Of a DNA stretch of 22,447 nt, positions 1 through 7,747 are shown piece after piece. Made by a program: the position numbers and the translations under genes. The notes under the pieces are model-generated. The model saw only the letters and a list, made by a program, of their open reading frames with translations, was not told where the DNA came from and did no database searches. The stretch is from JAZNGX01 sp045576675 (GTDB lineage: Bacteria > Bacillota > Clostridia > Monoglobales > Firm-18), in NCBI GenBank assembly GCA_045576675.1, contig JAZNGX010000055.1, forward strand, positions 1-22,447, in the 5' to 3' direction. Position 1 is the stretch's first letter. Every line of letters begins with the position of its first letter.

Positions 1-567
1 AGCCTGTTTTTCACCAAGGTATAGTCCGTCGGTTGCCATGGTTTGTACGCATGAGATTTCATCATATAAAACCGCATCTTTTAAAACACAACCGTCGGCT
101 ACAGATGCATCACAAGTTTTTTTGTACCTTAAAAACATTCCTCCGCTCTTTATAGAAGGCTTTTGTAAAGATGTACTTAAGTTCATATTTACTGATTGGG
201 GTAAGTCGGTATTATTGACAAACGTACATTCGATATCGCATCTGCAATCGTTTGTTACAGTGAACTCTGCATCACAATATACCTTGTCTTTCCATTCAAG
301 CTCATATCTATAACAAAAACGTGTAAGCTCTGCATTTGCACCCCATATTTTCACACCGTTATCGCTTATGCTGTGAGGAGCTGTAACAGAACGTCTGAAA
401 AATCCGGGAAAAAGCTCTACATTAAAAGTAGTACCCGTTTTTTCATCAGCTATATGCAGGATTCCAAGATATTCCTTGTTAAATGGTCCCCATTTGCCTA
501 GATTTAAATCATAATTCTTCATAGTATATTCATCGGTTCCTAACTTATAACGCTCAATGGCAGTCAA
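1..567 (-). CDS. Partial protein of unknown function, likely beta-sandwich carbohydrate-related (C-terminus off the window)
   Basis: An open minus-strand frame of 189 codons runs without a stop to the left edge, so only the N-terminal part is present. It follows GH20 in the same reading frame: the GH20 stop TAA is immediately followed by a TTG codon (567-565), which I take as a translationally coupled start. The first in-frame ATG is at 522, but it has no good ribosome binding site either, and the residues before it (ERYKLGTDEY) look like real protein. Composition is beta-rich with alternating hydrophobics and motifs such as GKWGPFNKEYLGI and FNVELFPGFFRRS. It has no signal peptide, so it should be cytoplasmic. 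I do not recognise the family; it could be the N-terminal beta-sandwich of an (alpha/alpha)6-barrel glycosidase, but that is inference from position and composition. It is probably co-transcribed with the regulator and GH20. Confidence 0.6.
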   Translation of the reverse strand, partial: MTAIERYKLGTDEYTMKNYDLNLGKWGPFNKEYLGILHIADEKTGTTFNVELFPGFFRRSVTAPHSISDNGVKIWGANAELTRFCYRYELEWKDKVYCDAEFTVTNDCRCDIECTFVNNTDLPQSVNMNLSTSLQKPSIKSGGMFLRYKKTCDASVADGCVLKDAVLYDEISCVQTMATDGLYLGEKQA

Positions 568-2274
568 TTATTTAGATGTGGCTTCTTCCAGAAAAACAAA
601 CATATTTTCGATTTCTGATAGTTCGCTTTCTTTATTATACTTAAGCCATGATTTTCTGTACTCATTTAACCAATGGGTTGTATCGGATACACGAGCAATA
701 TTATATCCTGCAAGCTTAGCATATAATTCAGCTATTACAGTTATGCCTTCTGCAGCTAACAGCATTTCTGTACGATATTCGTCACGTTCCCATTTTTGCT
801 CTGCTAAATCATCAATAACATTTTGGCATATTGAAACTGTTTGCATTAAATCGTCTTTCGAAGGATACTCAATTATATATTTTTCTTCGTATTTTAAATT
901 TGAATAGCACCATGCAAAATAGTTCCAGTTGACGTTTTTGTGAGCCTGGTCAAGCATAGAAAGGTATTTAGTAGCATTACTGTTTTTGTACTCCAATAGG
1001 TTAATTCCATTATTAAAGCTTTCGTCGGGATTAGTAATCCTGTTCCATGATTTTGAAGCACCGAGAATCATACCACGCATTGCAAGCTCTATGGAACATG
1101 GGTTTCCGTAGTCTCCCCAGTTTGTATTTAACATACCCTCTGCATTGAATTTATACCCATGTTCGAGTACGGTTGTAATATTTTGGTCTGCAACCTCAAC
1201 ACTTTCAACAAGGCGCGACCATGAATTTGTTCCCGGGCAAACAATTTGCTTGCAACCAAGGTCAGATAATAATTTGAACTGGTCTTCTTTTGGGTCGGCA
1301 TAATATGCCCAATTTAAAAATTCAATATCTTTTGGAAGTTCTGAAATTGTTTCAGGGTATTGGAGGAGGATGTCACCCCACATCATCACGGATTTACCCT
1401 TTGATTTAAGATATGAAATTATAAGCTTTACAAATTCTATATATAATCTTCCTGTATCTTCATCTTTGTATTTGCCATTTTTTAAATCAAATGTTTCATC
1501 ACAACAAATGTTAAACTTGTTTGTTCTGAAAAGTGGTAAATACTGGTCTATAAGACTTTGAATAAGCTTGATGCTTTTTGGGTTTTTGGGGTCAATGGTA
1601 TGATGGGCCATTCTGCTTGCCCAAAATACACGGTCTTCTTTATAGTCGTCTAAACACTGCAGTTCTTTATATTCATGCCTTTGGAGCAGTTCATATAAAT
1701 GCCCGAATGTTGCGATTGATGGTATAAATTCAATAAAATTATCATAACAATAATCATCAAGCTCTTTTATTTCATCAGCAGATAAATAGCCGGTTTTGTC
1801 TATCAAATCGCCCAATTCTTTAAAAGGAAATGTGTGTTCTATGTATATCTGGAAAGAGTTCATTTTATAATATGCAATGCTGTCAATAAGCTGCCTTAGT
1901 CTCTCAAGCGTAGGTATTTTCCCTCTTGTGACATCATGATAAAAGCCTCTGTGCTTCATATCCGGGGCATCTTCTATATAAAGGCAGGGAACTTCATCGT
2001 ATTGGAAAATTTGTTTAAGTGTCTGAATGGCATAAAATGAACCGGCAGGGCTATCACCTTTAATCAGTATTTCTTTTTCGCTGATAGAAAGAGTATATCC
2101 CTCAGTGTCCATGTGTGAACACTCTATTGTTAATGTAACCTCGTTACCAGTTGAAAAAGAGTTGAGTGCTTTTTCAATTCTATAATCTGAACATAAGTTT
2201 TTGACAAAAATATTCTTTGATTTCAAAAAACCTTTTTGTATAATAAGTTTTTGGGGTTGTGGTAATAAAACCAT
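568..2274 (-). CDS. Family GH20 beta-N-acetylhexosaminidase, cytoplasmic
   Basis: This 568-residue enzyme should hydrolyse terminal non-reducing GlcNAc/GalNAc from oligosaccharides. GH20 enzymes act by substrate-assisted catalysis using an Asp-Glu pair. The order fits GH20: an N-terminal alpha/beta GH20b-type domain (about 1-120), then a TIM barrel opening with RGFYHDVTRGKIPT. The catalytic pair is D259-E260 in the context NICCDET, where most family members have a GGDE-like motif. Aromatic motifs expected near the sugar site follow (MMWGD, LNWAYY, NTNWGDYGNP). There is no signal peptide, so it acts on imported sugars. The frame is open further upstream to 2412, but the start chosen at 2274 has AAGGAG eight bases before ATG, and the extra 46 codons would overlap the regulator gene. 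It begins 28 bases after the regulator stop, implying co-transcription. Substrate linkage cannot be read from sequence. Confidence 0.85.
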   Translation of the reverse strand: MVLLPQPQKLIIQKGFLKSKNIFVKNLCSDYRIEKALNSFSTGNEVTLTIECSHMDTEGYTLSISEKEILIKGDSPAGSFYAIQTLKQIFQYDEVPCLYIEDAPDMKHRGFYHDVTRGKIPTLERLRQLIDSIAYYKMNSFQIYIEHTFPFKELGDLIDKTGYLSADEIKELDDYCYDNFIEFIPSIATFGHLYELLQRHEYKELQCLDDYKEDRVFWASRMAHHTIDPKNPKSIKLIQSLIDQYLPLFRTNKFNICCDETFDLKNGKYKDEDTGRLYIEFVKLIISYLKSKGKSVMMWGDILLQYPETISELPKDIEFLNWAYYADPKEDQFKLLSDLGCKQIVCPGTNSWSRLVESVEVADQNITTVLEHGYKFNAEGMLNTNWGDYGNPCSIELAMRGMILGASKSWNRITNPDESFNNGINLLEYKNSNATKYLSMLDQAHKNVNWNYFAWCYSNLKYEEKYIIEYPSKDDLMQTVSICQNVIDDLAEQKWERDEYRTEMLLAAEGITVIAELYAKLAGYNIARVSDTTHWLNEYRKSWLKYNKESELSEIENMFVFLEEATSK

Positions 2275-2302
2275 TGTATCTTCTCCTTGTAATTTTTTGT
2301 AA

Positions 2303-4540
2303 TTAAAGCTTTGAATTTCTATATGAGCTTGGAGTTGTTTTTTCATATTTTTTAAATATTCTATTGAATGTTCTGATATGGTTGTATCCGACCATATTAG
2401 ATATTTCAGCAAATGTATATTTACCTGTTTTTATAAGCTCTTTTGCTTTTTCAAGGCGATATTTGTTGATAAAGTCCATTAACGATTCTCCGTAAGTGCT
2501 TTTAAATATCTTGGAAATGTATGAAGGCGTTAATCCGTAATGATCTGATATTGAAGCAACATTAAGGCCTACATCGCTATAATTAACATATACATATTCG
2601 ATTATTTTGTTTGTATGATTATCCTGTGAAGTGTATGATGTGTTTTTACATAATTCATTAACAGCGTTTAAAATATGATTTTTAATGCTATAATCAAGCA
2701 TGGAAGTGCTGTCTGAAAAAACATACAGAAGCTCCTGAAGTGCATAAGATGAATGTACAGAAAGCTTTAATAAGGTTGCTGCCACATCATATACTATGGA
2801 TTTTGCATACATAAAAGCAATTTCTGTGTTGTTCTGAATTGTTTCAAATATTTGATTTATTAAAATAGTTGCATTTGCAACGTCACCGATTTCAATGTAA
2901 TTTACAAGTTCACGCTTGGTTTCAAAAGAAAACCAATTATTAACCTGAGTAGGTGGCTGAACATTGCAGTACATAAGTGAATCGGAAATATTCATTATAC
3001 TTTTATAAGATATTAATTGTGATGCTTCTGAATAAGCTGTTGGTAACGCCTGAATGCTATTATGCAATGCGGACATTACATACGTTATATCCAAAGCAAA
3101 GTGTTTTTTTATGAAATCCAAACCGTATTCAAGCTTATTGGTAATGAATTCATAGTTTGAATCTTCTGTGTTAAAGATATTTATAACACAGCCTAATAAA
3201 TGATCAACATCTAAAACATAACCTACAGAGGTTGGAGTATTAAATAACTCTTCAAATATGTTTGATATGATAAATTTTAGTTCATTATATTTTTCTTCTA
3301 TACTAAGCGAAGTGTAATCAGTATAAAACTCATCAACTTTCTGGATATTAAATACTATAAATCCATAAACTCCGTCTTTAAAGCAAATATCATATTTTGA
3401 TGCTGTTTCTGTTGTATATTCTGAAAAAGGAGATCCTTTTAAAATTCGGCTTAAATGCCATGAGCGTAATGATTGGTTTTGCTTTTTTAACTGTGTGGTT
3501 ACCATATTGTTTTCAGATAATATGGTTTTAATATGATTATTTATGTTTACATATTCATTTTTATTATCATTAATTTTAAACAAATTCAATATGCTTTTTA
3601 CCGGTTTGTAGTGTTGCTTTGAAAAGCGAAGAGACATCGCTATAGCAATCAATATTGATAAAAGTATTATTAATACAGAAAATAACCGCATATAAAGAAT
3701 ATGTTTCTTCAAAACCTTCTTAGGCGCAACAGCAACAACGGTTAAATTTACTGTGTCGAATGTAATGTGATTTGTAATAACAAATCTGTCTTTGTCTTCT
3801 TCTGGTATTTCGTCTATGTGTTTTGGAATGTATCCATTGCTACGGGAATTATATAATGATAATTTTCCGCGACTATCAAATATAAAAATGTCGCATAGTC
3901 CTGTCCACTTTATTTCCTCTACATCACGGAAAAACACATTTCTGTCAATAATTATAGAAATAGACAGATTAGGTTCTTCTGAAATTGATATGTTGTACGC
4001 AATAGCATCGTAATCAAGACCGTTTTCCGTAAATATAACAGGTGAAAAATTCCCCGAACTGGTGTTTGCTATTTCTTTTTTCCATTCTTCGTATGAAGCA
4101 TTGTTTTTAAAATATGTATTATAAAAAAACTTGCTGTCAATTATTCCTGTTTTTGAAAGAACACAATCTGTGTTTTTGTCATAAATATAAAAAAATGAAA
4201 TATTGTTCTTGAAAAAATAATAGTTGCTGATGTCTGACATAAACTGAAATACTGCAGGATTTTTAAAGTACCCATTAATGTCAGAAACAGAAGCAACAGC
4301 TGCTATGTCCTTGTGAAAGCTTATGTTAGTATAAAGCTGTCTTATGCTTATCATTGTGTTTTGAACATTGCGTGTCATATTACTGATTACATAATTATTA
4401 AAAGTTAGTGCTTGATGATTATAGGTTTTTTCATAACCCACAAAACCTATAATCATTGCAGATGTGAATATGGCTATTATTAAAATATAAGAAATAATCC
4501 ATTTTACTATTAAATTTGATTTATTTATATTTCTTTTCAA
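2303..4540 (-). CDS. Membrane-anchored AraC-family transcriptional regulator (YesN-like, extracellular sensor domain)
   Basis: This 745-residue protein has a transmembrane helix near residues 12-34, an extracellular region to about 280 that resembles a Cache-type sensor, a second transmembrane helix near 282-305, a cytoplasmic linker region, and a C-terminal AraC double helix-turn-helix (about 640-745). The C-terminus shows the family pattern: YVNYSDVGLNVASISDHYGL, SYISKIFKSTYGESLMDFIN, and IRTFNRIFKKYEKTTPSSYR. Such proteins couple an outside signal to transcription of adjacent sugar-uptake genes. The start is uncertain: TTG at 4540 sits nine bases after GAGGA and is preferred; an in-frame TTG at 4546 is too close to it. 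A perfect-consensus promoter lies just upstream, separating this gene from the URO-D-like gene. The ligand is unknown. It probably controls the divergent promoters at 7411-7747 and may control itself. Confidence 0.88.
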   Translation of the reverse strand: MKRNINKSNLIVKWIISYILIIAIFTSAMIIGFVGYEKTYNHQALTFNNYVISNMTRNVQNTMISIRQLYTNISFHKDIAAVASVSDINGYFKNPAVFQFMSDISNYYFFKNNISFFYIYDKNTDCVLSKTGIIDSKFFYNTYFKNNASYEEWKKEIANTSSGNFSPVIFTENGLDYDAIAYNISISEEPNLSISIIIDRNVFFRDVEEIKWTGLCDIFIFDSRGKLSLYNSRSNGYIPKHIDEIPEEDKDRFVITNHITFDTVNLTVVAVAPKKVLKKHILYMRLFSVLIILLSILIAIAMSLRFSKQHYKPVKSILNLFKINDNKNEYVNINNHIKTILSENNMVTTQLKKQNQSLRSWHLSRILKGSPFSEYTTETASKYDICFKDGVYGFIVFNIQKVDEFYTDYTSLSIEEKYNELKFIISNIFEELFNTPTSVGYVLDVDHLLGCVINIFNTEDSNYEFITNKLEYGLDFIKKHFALDITYVMSALHNSIQALPTAYSEASQLISYKSIMNISDSLMYCNVQPPTQVNNWFSFETKRELVNYIEIGDVANATILINQIFETIQNNTEIAFMYAKSIVYDVAATLLKLSVHSSYALQELLYVFSDSTSMLDYSIKNHILNAVNELCKNTSYTSQDNHTNKIIEYVYVNYSDVGLNVASISDHYGLTPSYISKIFKSTYGESLMDFINKYRLEKAKELIKTGKYTFAEISNMVGYNHIRTFNRIFKKYEKTTPSSYRNSKL

Positions 4541-4577
4541 GAACAATCATCCTCAACATTTGATTAAAATTTTGTCA

Positions 4578-4597
4578 ACTGTTTTAATTATAACAGT
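4578..4597. promoter_or_regulatory. Imperfect dyad over the predicted transcription start of the regulator gene
   Basis: On the minus strand this reads ACTGTTATAATTAAAACAGT, a near-perfect inverted repeat (ACTGTT/AACAGT arms, one mismatched pair inside). It covers roughly +1 to +20 relative to the consensus promoter at 4605-4633, a usual place for a repressor site. Immediately downstream (4568-4576) is GACAAAATT on the minus strand, also found at 7517-7525. Function is inferred from position. Confidence 0.4.
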
Positions 4598-4604
4598 AAG
4601 AAAA

Positions 4605-4633
4605 ATTATACATTAAATGTAAGCTAATGTCAA
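4605..4633 (-). promoter_or_regulatory. Sigma-A promoter with perfect consensus for the regulator-GH20 operon
   Basis: On the minus strand TTGACA (4633-4628), a 17-base spacer, then TATAAT (4610-4605) match the housekeeping consensus at all twelve positions with ideal spacing. The expected start of transcription is near 4598, giving a leader of about 58 bases before the regulator. The promoter lies between the URO-D-like stop and the regulator start, so the regulator and GH20 can be expressed independently of the lipoprotein gene. Confidence 0.8.
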
Positions 4634-4669
4634 AGGGAAGCTTTGGATTATAACCGGTTTTATATAAAA

Positions 4670-5764
4670 CTATCCTGTGATTTTTGCAAATACTTCAGCT
4701 GCTTCCTGTTTGTTTTGTGCACTCATATTGAAAGATATTCCAGTATTGTAATTTTTAAAGTTAAAGTGTTCGGCTTCATCGTTAGTAATGCCAAACCCAC
4801 ACATGGCAGTTTTGGTTTCCTTAAATTTATCATATACTTGTTCTAAAAGTACCGGACCAAACTGGTATTTTTCCATACGACCAAAATTATGCCCTTTGAT
4901 TTCATTTTCTGCCAGCAGGTCATACATCCATTGGTCTGCTCTGCCACAGAAATGCATTGATGCAGTACCAAAATGCTTGTATATTTTTTGGTTATATGGC
5001 TTTACAAACTCCTGATATGCATCAAGAGAAAGATTTACGGCTGAATCATCTCTTAATGTAACTTTTCCGGGATAAAGACTTTGCCAATGAAAGTTGAAAT
5101 TGTCATTTTCATCGTCAATAACAGTTTTGATTTTTTCCATAAACTTAATGTATGTATCTGCAATAAGTGACATCAGGGCATGGACTAACTCCGGTTCGTC
5201 ATACATAGCATAATAAATATCAGAGCCCCAAAGCAGATGGGCAACATCAAACGGACCCTGCAAGTCCGGGTGATACATTTTTATCCCTTTGTTGCACTTC
5301 TCGTACGGTGCAAGCTTTTCTTTGAAAAAGTGATATGTTTCAATTACTTTAGCACCATATCCTGAACTTAAATCGGGTATTCCGGAATCAACAACCTTTT
5401 TGATTTTATCTACACTGTCAAAATTTTCAACCCATGGCATATTGTTATTCAGTATAATACTATTTGCACCAAATAATGATGGAAACAGTCCAACGCCATA
5501 ATTGGCTCTCAACATAGGAATACAATCACAGTCGCTGTCAAAAGCGGGTGTGGAACGTAACAACTCATTCCACATCATTTTAGACATATCTTCGTGTATT
5601 TCTGTTATAGAATATGGTTTGTGTTCATCTGAGCCAAACATTATGACCACAGGAGGGCGGTCTGCTTTTTCCCAGCTTAACACTGTTTTAAAACGTTCAA
5701 TAGATTTATCAATTCTGGTTAAATCGATTTTCTGTTCTATATCTTCGAGAAGTTTATTTAACAT
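4670..5764 (-). CDS. URO-D superfamily protein, MtaA/CmuA methyltransferase-like
   Basis: This 364-residue protein belongs to the uroporphyrinogen decarboxylase-like TIM-barrel superfamily, which includes true URO-D enzymes and zinc-dependent cobamide-coenzyme M methyltransferases. The methyltransferase-type zinc motif His-x-Cys...Cys is present: H271 and C273 in MHFCGRADQW and C322 in TAMCGFGIT. This favours methyl transfer over heme synthesis, though the real reaction is unknown. There is no corrinoid-binding protein, substrate:corrinoid methyltransferase or reactivase gene in the window. No signal peptide, hence cytoplasmic. It starts 65 bases after the lipoprotein gene, with a long hairpin between them, so it is likely co-transcribed. 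Proteins of this superfamily recur beside sugar-uptake genes in Clostridia; here it may act on a methylated sugar or be regulatory, which is speculation. Confidence 0.8.
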   Translation of the reverse strand: MLNKLLEDIEQKIDLTRIDKSIERFKTVLSWEKADRPPVVIMFGSDEHKPYSITEIHEDMSKMMWNELLRSTPAFDSDCDCIPMLRANYGVGLFPSLFGANSIILNNNMPWVENFDSVDKIKKVVDSGIPDLSSGYGAKVIETYHFFKEKLAPYEKCNKGIKMYHPDLQGPFDVAHLLWGSDIYYAMYDEPELVHALMSLIADTYIKFMEKIKTVIDDENDNFNFHWQSLYPGKVTLRDDSAVNLSLDAYQEFVKPYNQKIYKHFGTASMHFCGRADQWMYDLLAENEIKGHNFGRMEKYQFGPVLLEQVYDKFKETKTAMCGFGITNDEAEHFNFKNYNTGISFNMSAQNKQEAAEVFAKITG

Positions 5765-5786
5765 TTTATATCCCCGCTTTCATCAT

Positions 5787-5818
5787 CATAGCCTGTTTTA
5801 TTGAAAAAACAGGCTATG
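5787..5818. other. 13-bp perfect stem-loop between lipoprotein and URO-D-like genes
   Basis: The arms CATAGCCTGTTTT (5787-5799) and AAAACAGGCTATG (5806-5818) are exactly complementary, with a six-base loop. On the minus transcript no run of T follows the stem, so it is not a textbook terminator. It may stabilise the upstream lipoprotein mRNA or partly attenuate read-through, a common device when the binding protein is needed in excess. Confidence 0.6.
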
Positions 5819-5829
5819 AGATATTGAAT

Positions 5830-7410
5830 TTATCTGTTGATGTATCTGTCGTAAGCTGCTTGTTGTATTTCTAACACTTTGTCAAGACCAAGTTTGTTCA
5901 GCTGTTCTAAATATTTATCATATTCAGACATAGGCTCAACACCTGAAATGAATGATGCTGTCATAGTATCGCGATACTTTTGAATTTCGTTATAAAGATT
6001 AGCATATTCCTGACTTTCGTCTGGTGTTAAAGAAACTGACGGTAAAAGTGCATTTATAGATGCATCATAGCTTTCAAGCCATGCATCAAGAGCCTCTCTT
6101 TGCTGTGGTTTAGCATAGAATTGTTCAAGATATCTTCTGTCGTTTATAAAAGGACCGCCATAATTTGATCTTGTATAAACTGCAAGCGACTGATTCATAG
6201 TAAGACCGTCAGGGTTTTTATTAATAAGGTCGCTGTATGTGGGATAACCATCAACGTAATTAAAGCTTTGACCCTCTGTACCAAAATTAAAGAAGATATG
6301 ACCTTCGTCTGAATATGCATAGTCTAAAAATTTAGCAGCAAGCTCTGGTGTCTTACAAGCTGTTGTAATTGCTGCGCTGCATCCCATTGGGTAGGCAGAT
6401 TCAAATGGACCAAAGCGAGCTTTGTCACCGGCATTTACAACTGGATATTTAACGCCTATCAAATCAAACGAGGTGTCTTTACCCTGCATTGTTTCCAACC
6501 ATTTTCCAAGACCTGCACCACCAGCTGCGATTGTTGCACCGGATTTGTCGTTTAACATATTGGCATCTTGCATTGTTCGGTCTGTTGATACGTAGTTTTT
6601 GTCTAAAAGTCCTGTTTCGAACCATTTATTCAATATTTCAAGTCCGGTTTTATATTCTGGCTCTGCAGGACCAAATTTAACTTTGCCGTTGTCTATATAA
6701 AAATCATTGGTACATCCTACCATATAAAGTATATATCTTGCACCTGTGGATGTGAATGGTGCTGCAGCACCTTTTTTATCTCTGAACGCTATTAATATGT
6801 TTTCCCAGTCTGCTACAGTTTCGGGTAATTCCAAGCCTAACTCTTCAAGCCAGTCGCGTCTTAAAATAGGTCCGCTGGGAATTGATAAGTAAGGGTCACT
6901 TCTTAAGAACGGGAATACGTAATAATGACCTTCGTCGGTCTTAATCATTCTGTCTACATCAGGATTTTCCTTTAAGTAAGCTGTAAGGTTTGGCGCATAA
7001 TCCTTCATCAAATCATTAAGCGGTAGAATAATACCATCATTGATAGAAGCAGAAGGGCCGCCTAAAGCTTTACCCCAATTGTATTCAATGATGTCAGGTA
7101 GCTCGTTCGACGCAATCATCAAACTGAAGGATTCAGCTTCCTGACCCATTGCCGGGTGGATATATTTAACTTTAATACCGGTTCTTTTTGTTAATTCTTC
7201 AGAAAATACTGTGTTACCAAAATCTTTTGATGAGGTTGCAACGTTTGTGTTAAGGGTAACCCAATATGTTAATTCAGTATCTGTTTTAATAGGGTAACTG
7301 CCCAAATCGATGTTAGCGTTGCTTGTTGTTTGCTTGCTGGTGTTGCATGCACTAAGAAGCGAAGCTACTACCAACACGATAGATAAGATTGAAAAGATTT
7401 TTCTTTTCAT
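5830..7410 (-). CDS. ABC transporter sugar-binding lipoprotein (family 1 extracellular solute-binding protein, LplA-like)
   Basis: The 526-residue product has a lipoprotein signal peptide ending in the lipobox LLSAC, so Cys22 should be lipidated and tether the mature protein to the membrane. The length, the two-lobed extracellular composition and the partner permeases fit the LplA/YtcQ-like binding proteins that take oligosaccharides in Gram-positive bacteria. The start ATG has AAAGGAG ten bases upstream. It is read divergently from the two permease genes rather than with them, from a promoter at about 7453-7458, and is the first gene of the leftward set. The sugar is unknown; context suggests a lyase-derived oligosaccharide. 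Confidence 0.9.
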   Translation of the reverse strand: MKRKIFSILSIVLVVASLLSACNTSKQTTSNANIDLGSYPIKTDTELTYWVTLNTNVATSSKDFGNTVFSEELTKRTGIKVKYIHPAMGQEAESFSLMIASNELPDIIEYNWGKALGGPSASINDGIILPLNDLMKDYAPNLTAYLKENPDVDRMIKTDEGHYYVFPFLRSDPYLSIPSGPILRRDWLEELGLELPETVADWENILIAFRDKKGAAAPFTSTGARYILYMVGCTNDFYIDNGKVKFGPAEPEYKTGLEILNKWFETGLLDKNYVSTDRTMQDANMLNDKSGATIAAGGAGLGKWLETMQGKDTSFDLIGVKYPVVNAGDKARFGPFESAYPMGCSAAITTACKTPELAAKFLDYAYSDEGHIFFNFGTEGQSFNYVDGYPTYSDLINKNPDGLTMNQSLAVYTRSNYGGPFINDRRYLEQFYAKPQQREALDAWLESYDASINALLPSVSLTPDESQEYANLYNEIQKYRDTMTASFISGVEPMSEYDKYLEQLNKLGLDKVLEIQQAAYDRYINR

Positions 7411-7452
7411 TAAAATACAACTCCTTTTGTTTTAGTTTTTTATTACTTCTAT

Positions 7453-7458
7453 ATTATA
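7453..7458 (-). promoter_or_regulatory. Candidate -10 box of the lipoprotein gene
   Basis: TATAAT on the minus strand lies 43 bases before the lipoprotein start. No good -35 hexamer is found at 16-18 bases upstream (TTATTT at best), as is usual for promoters that need an activator such as an AraC-type protein. Confidence 0.5.
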
Positions 7459-7518
7459 ACATATAATATTTACCTAAATAAATAGACAGATAGATGAAAA
7501 GTTGGACAAGAAATGGAA

Positions 7519-7545
7519 TTTTGTCCGTAAAATCCACTTTTTGTC
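7519..7545. promoter_or_regulatory. Candidate AraC-type operator: direct repeats TTTTGTC 20 bases apart
   Basis: TTTTGTC occurs at 7519-7525 and 7539-7545, spaced by about two helical turns as expected for the two helix-turn-helix units or two monomers of an AraC-type protein. The repeats end three bases before a candidate rightward -35 box and lie about 60-90 bases upstream of the leftward -10 box. The longer word AATTTTGTC (7517-7525) recurs at 4568-4576 in the regulator's own leader. Confidence 0.4.
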
Positions 7546-7547
7546 TA

Positions 7548-7576
7548 TTGTGTTTTGAATAATCGGTTGATAAAAT
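7548..7576 (+). promoter_or_regulatory. Candidate promoter for the permease/surface-protein operon
   Basis: TTGTGT (7548-7553), a 17-base spacer and TAAAAT (7571-7576) make a moderate sigma-A-like promoter. It would give a leader of about 165 bases before the first permease. Other weak matches exist downstream, so the choice rests mainly on the adjacent direct repeats. Confidence 0.35.
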
Positions 7577-7747
7577 TAATATGGAATTATGCTTAATGAT
7601 TTTTTAACTGAATTTTGGTTGTGAGATTTTCAACTTGGTTAAAATGTGCATAGTTGTAACACACTCTTATTATTTCTTGCTCTGTAATATAAGAGTATCA
7701 CATAATATAAAAAATTGCCTGTGCAGAGTGGCAGAATGGAGATTATT

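Larger units (their letters stand above)
7411..7747. promoter_or_regulatory. Divergent intergenic control region
   Basis: No gene is visible in these 337 bases. They hold candidate promoters in both directions, a pair of TTTTGTC direct repeats 20 bases apart (7519-7525 and 7539-7545), an inverted repeat GGACAA/TTGTCC (7504-7526), and in the rightward leader an 8-base inverted repeat ACTCTTAT/ATAAGAGT (7663-7670 and 7689-7696). This is the natural target region for the AraC-type regulator. Confidence 0.7.

Noticed and set aside
38..313. Plus-strand frame of 91 codons at the left edge
   Set aside because: It is opposite the partial minus-strand gene, lacks a ribosome binding site and has no protein-like pattern.
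2275..2412. N-terminal extension of 46 codons on the GH20 frame
   Set aside because: It overlaps the regulator coding sequence and has no ribosome binding site, while ATG 2274 has AAGGAG at ideal distance and starts at the family's usual N-terminus.
4657..4670. Perfect 14-base palindrome GTTTTATATAAAAC near the URO-D-like stop
   Set aside because: All A/T in the centre with no following T run or GC stem; likely chance in AT-rich DNA rather than a terminator.
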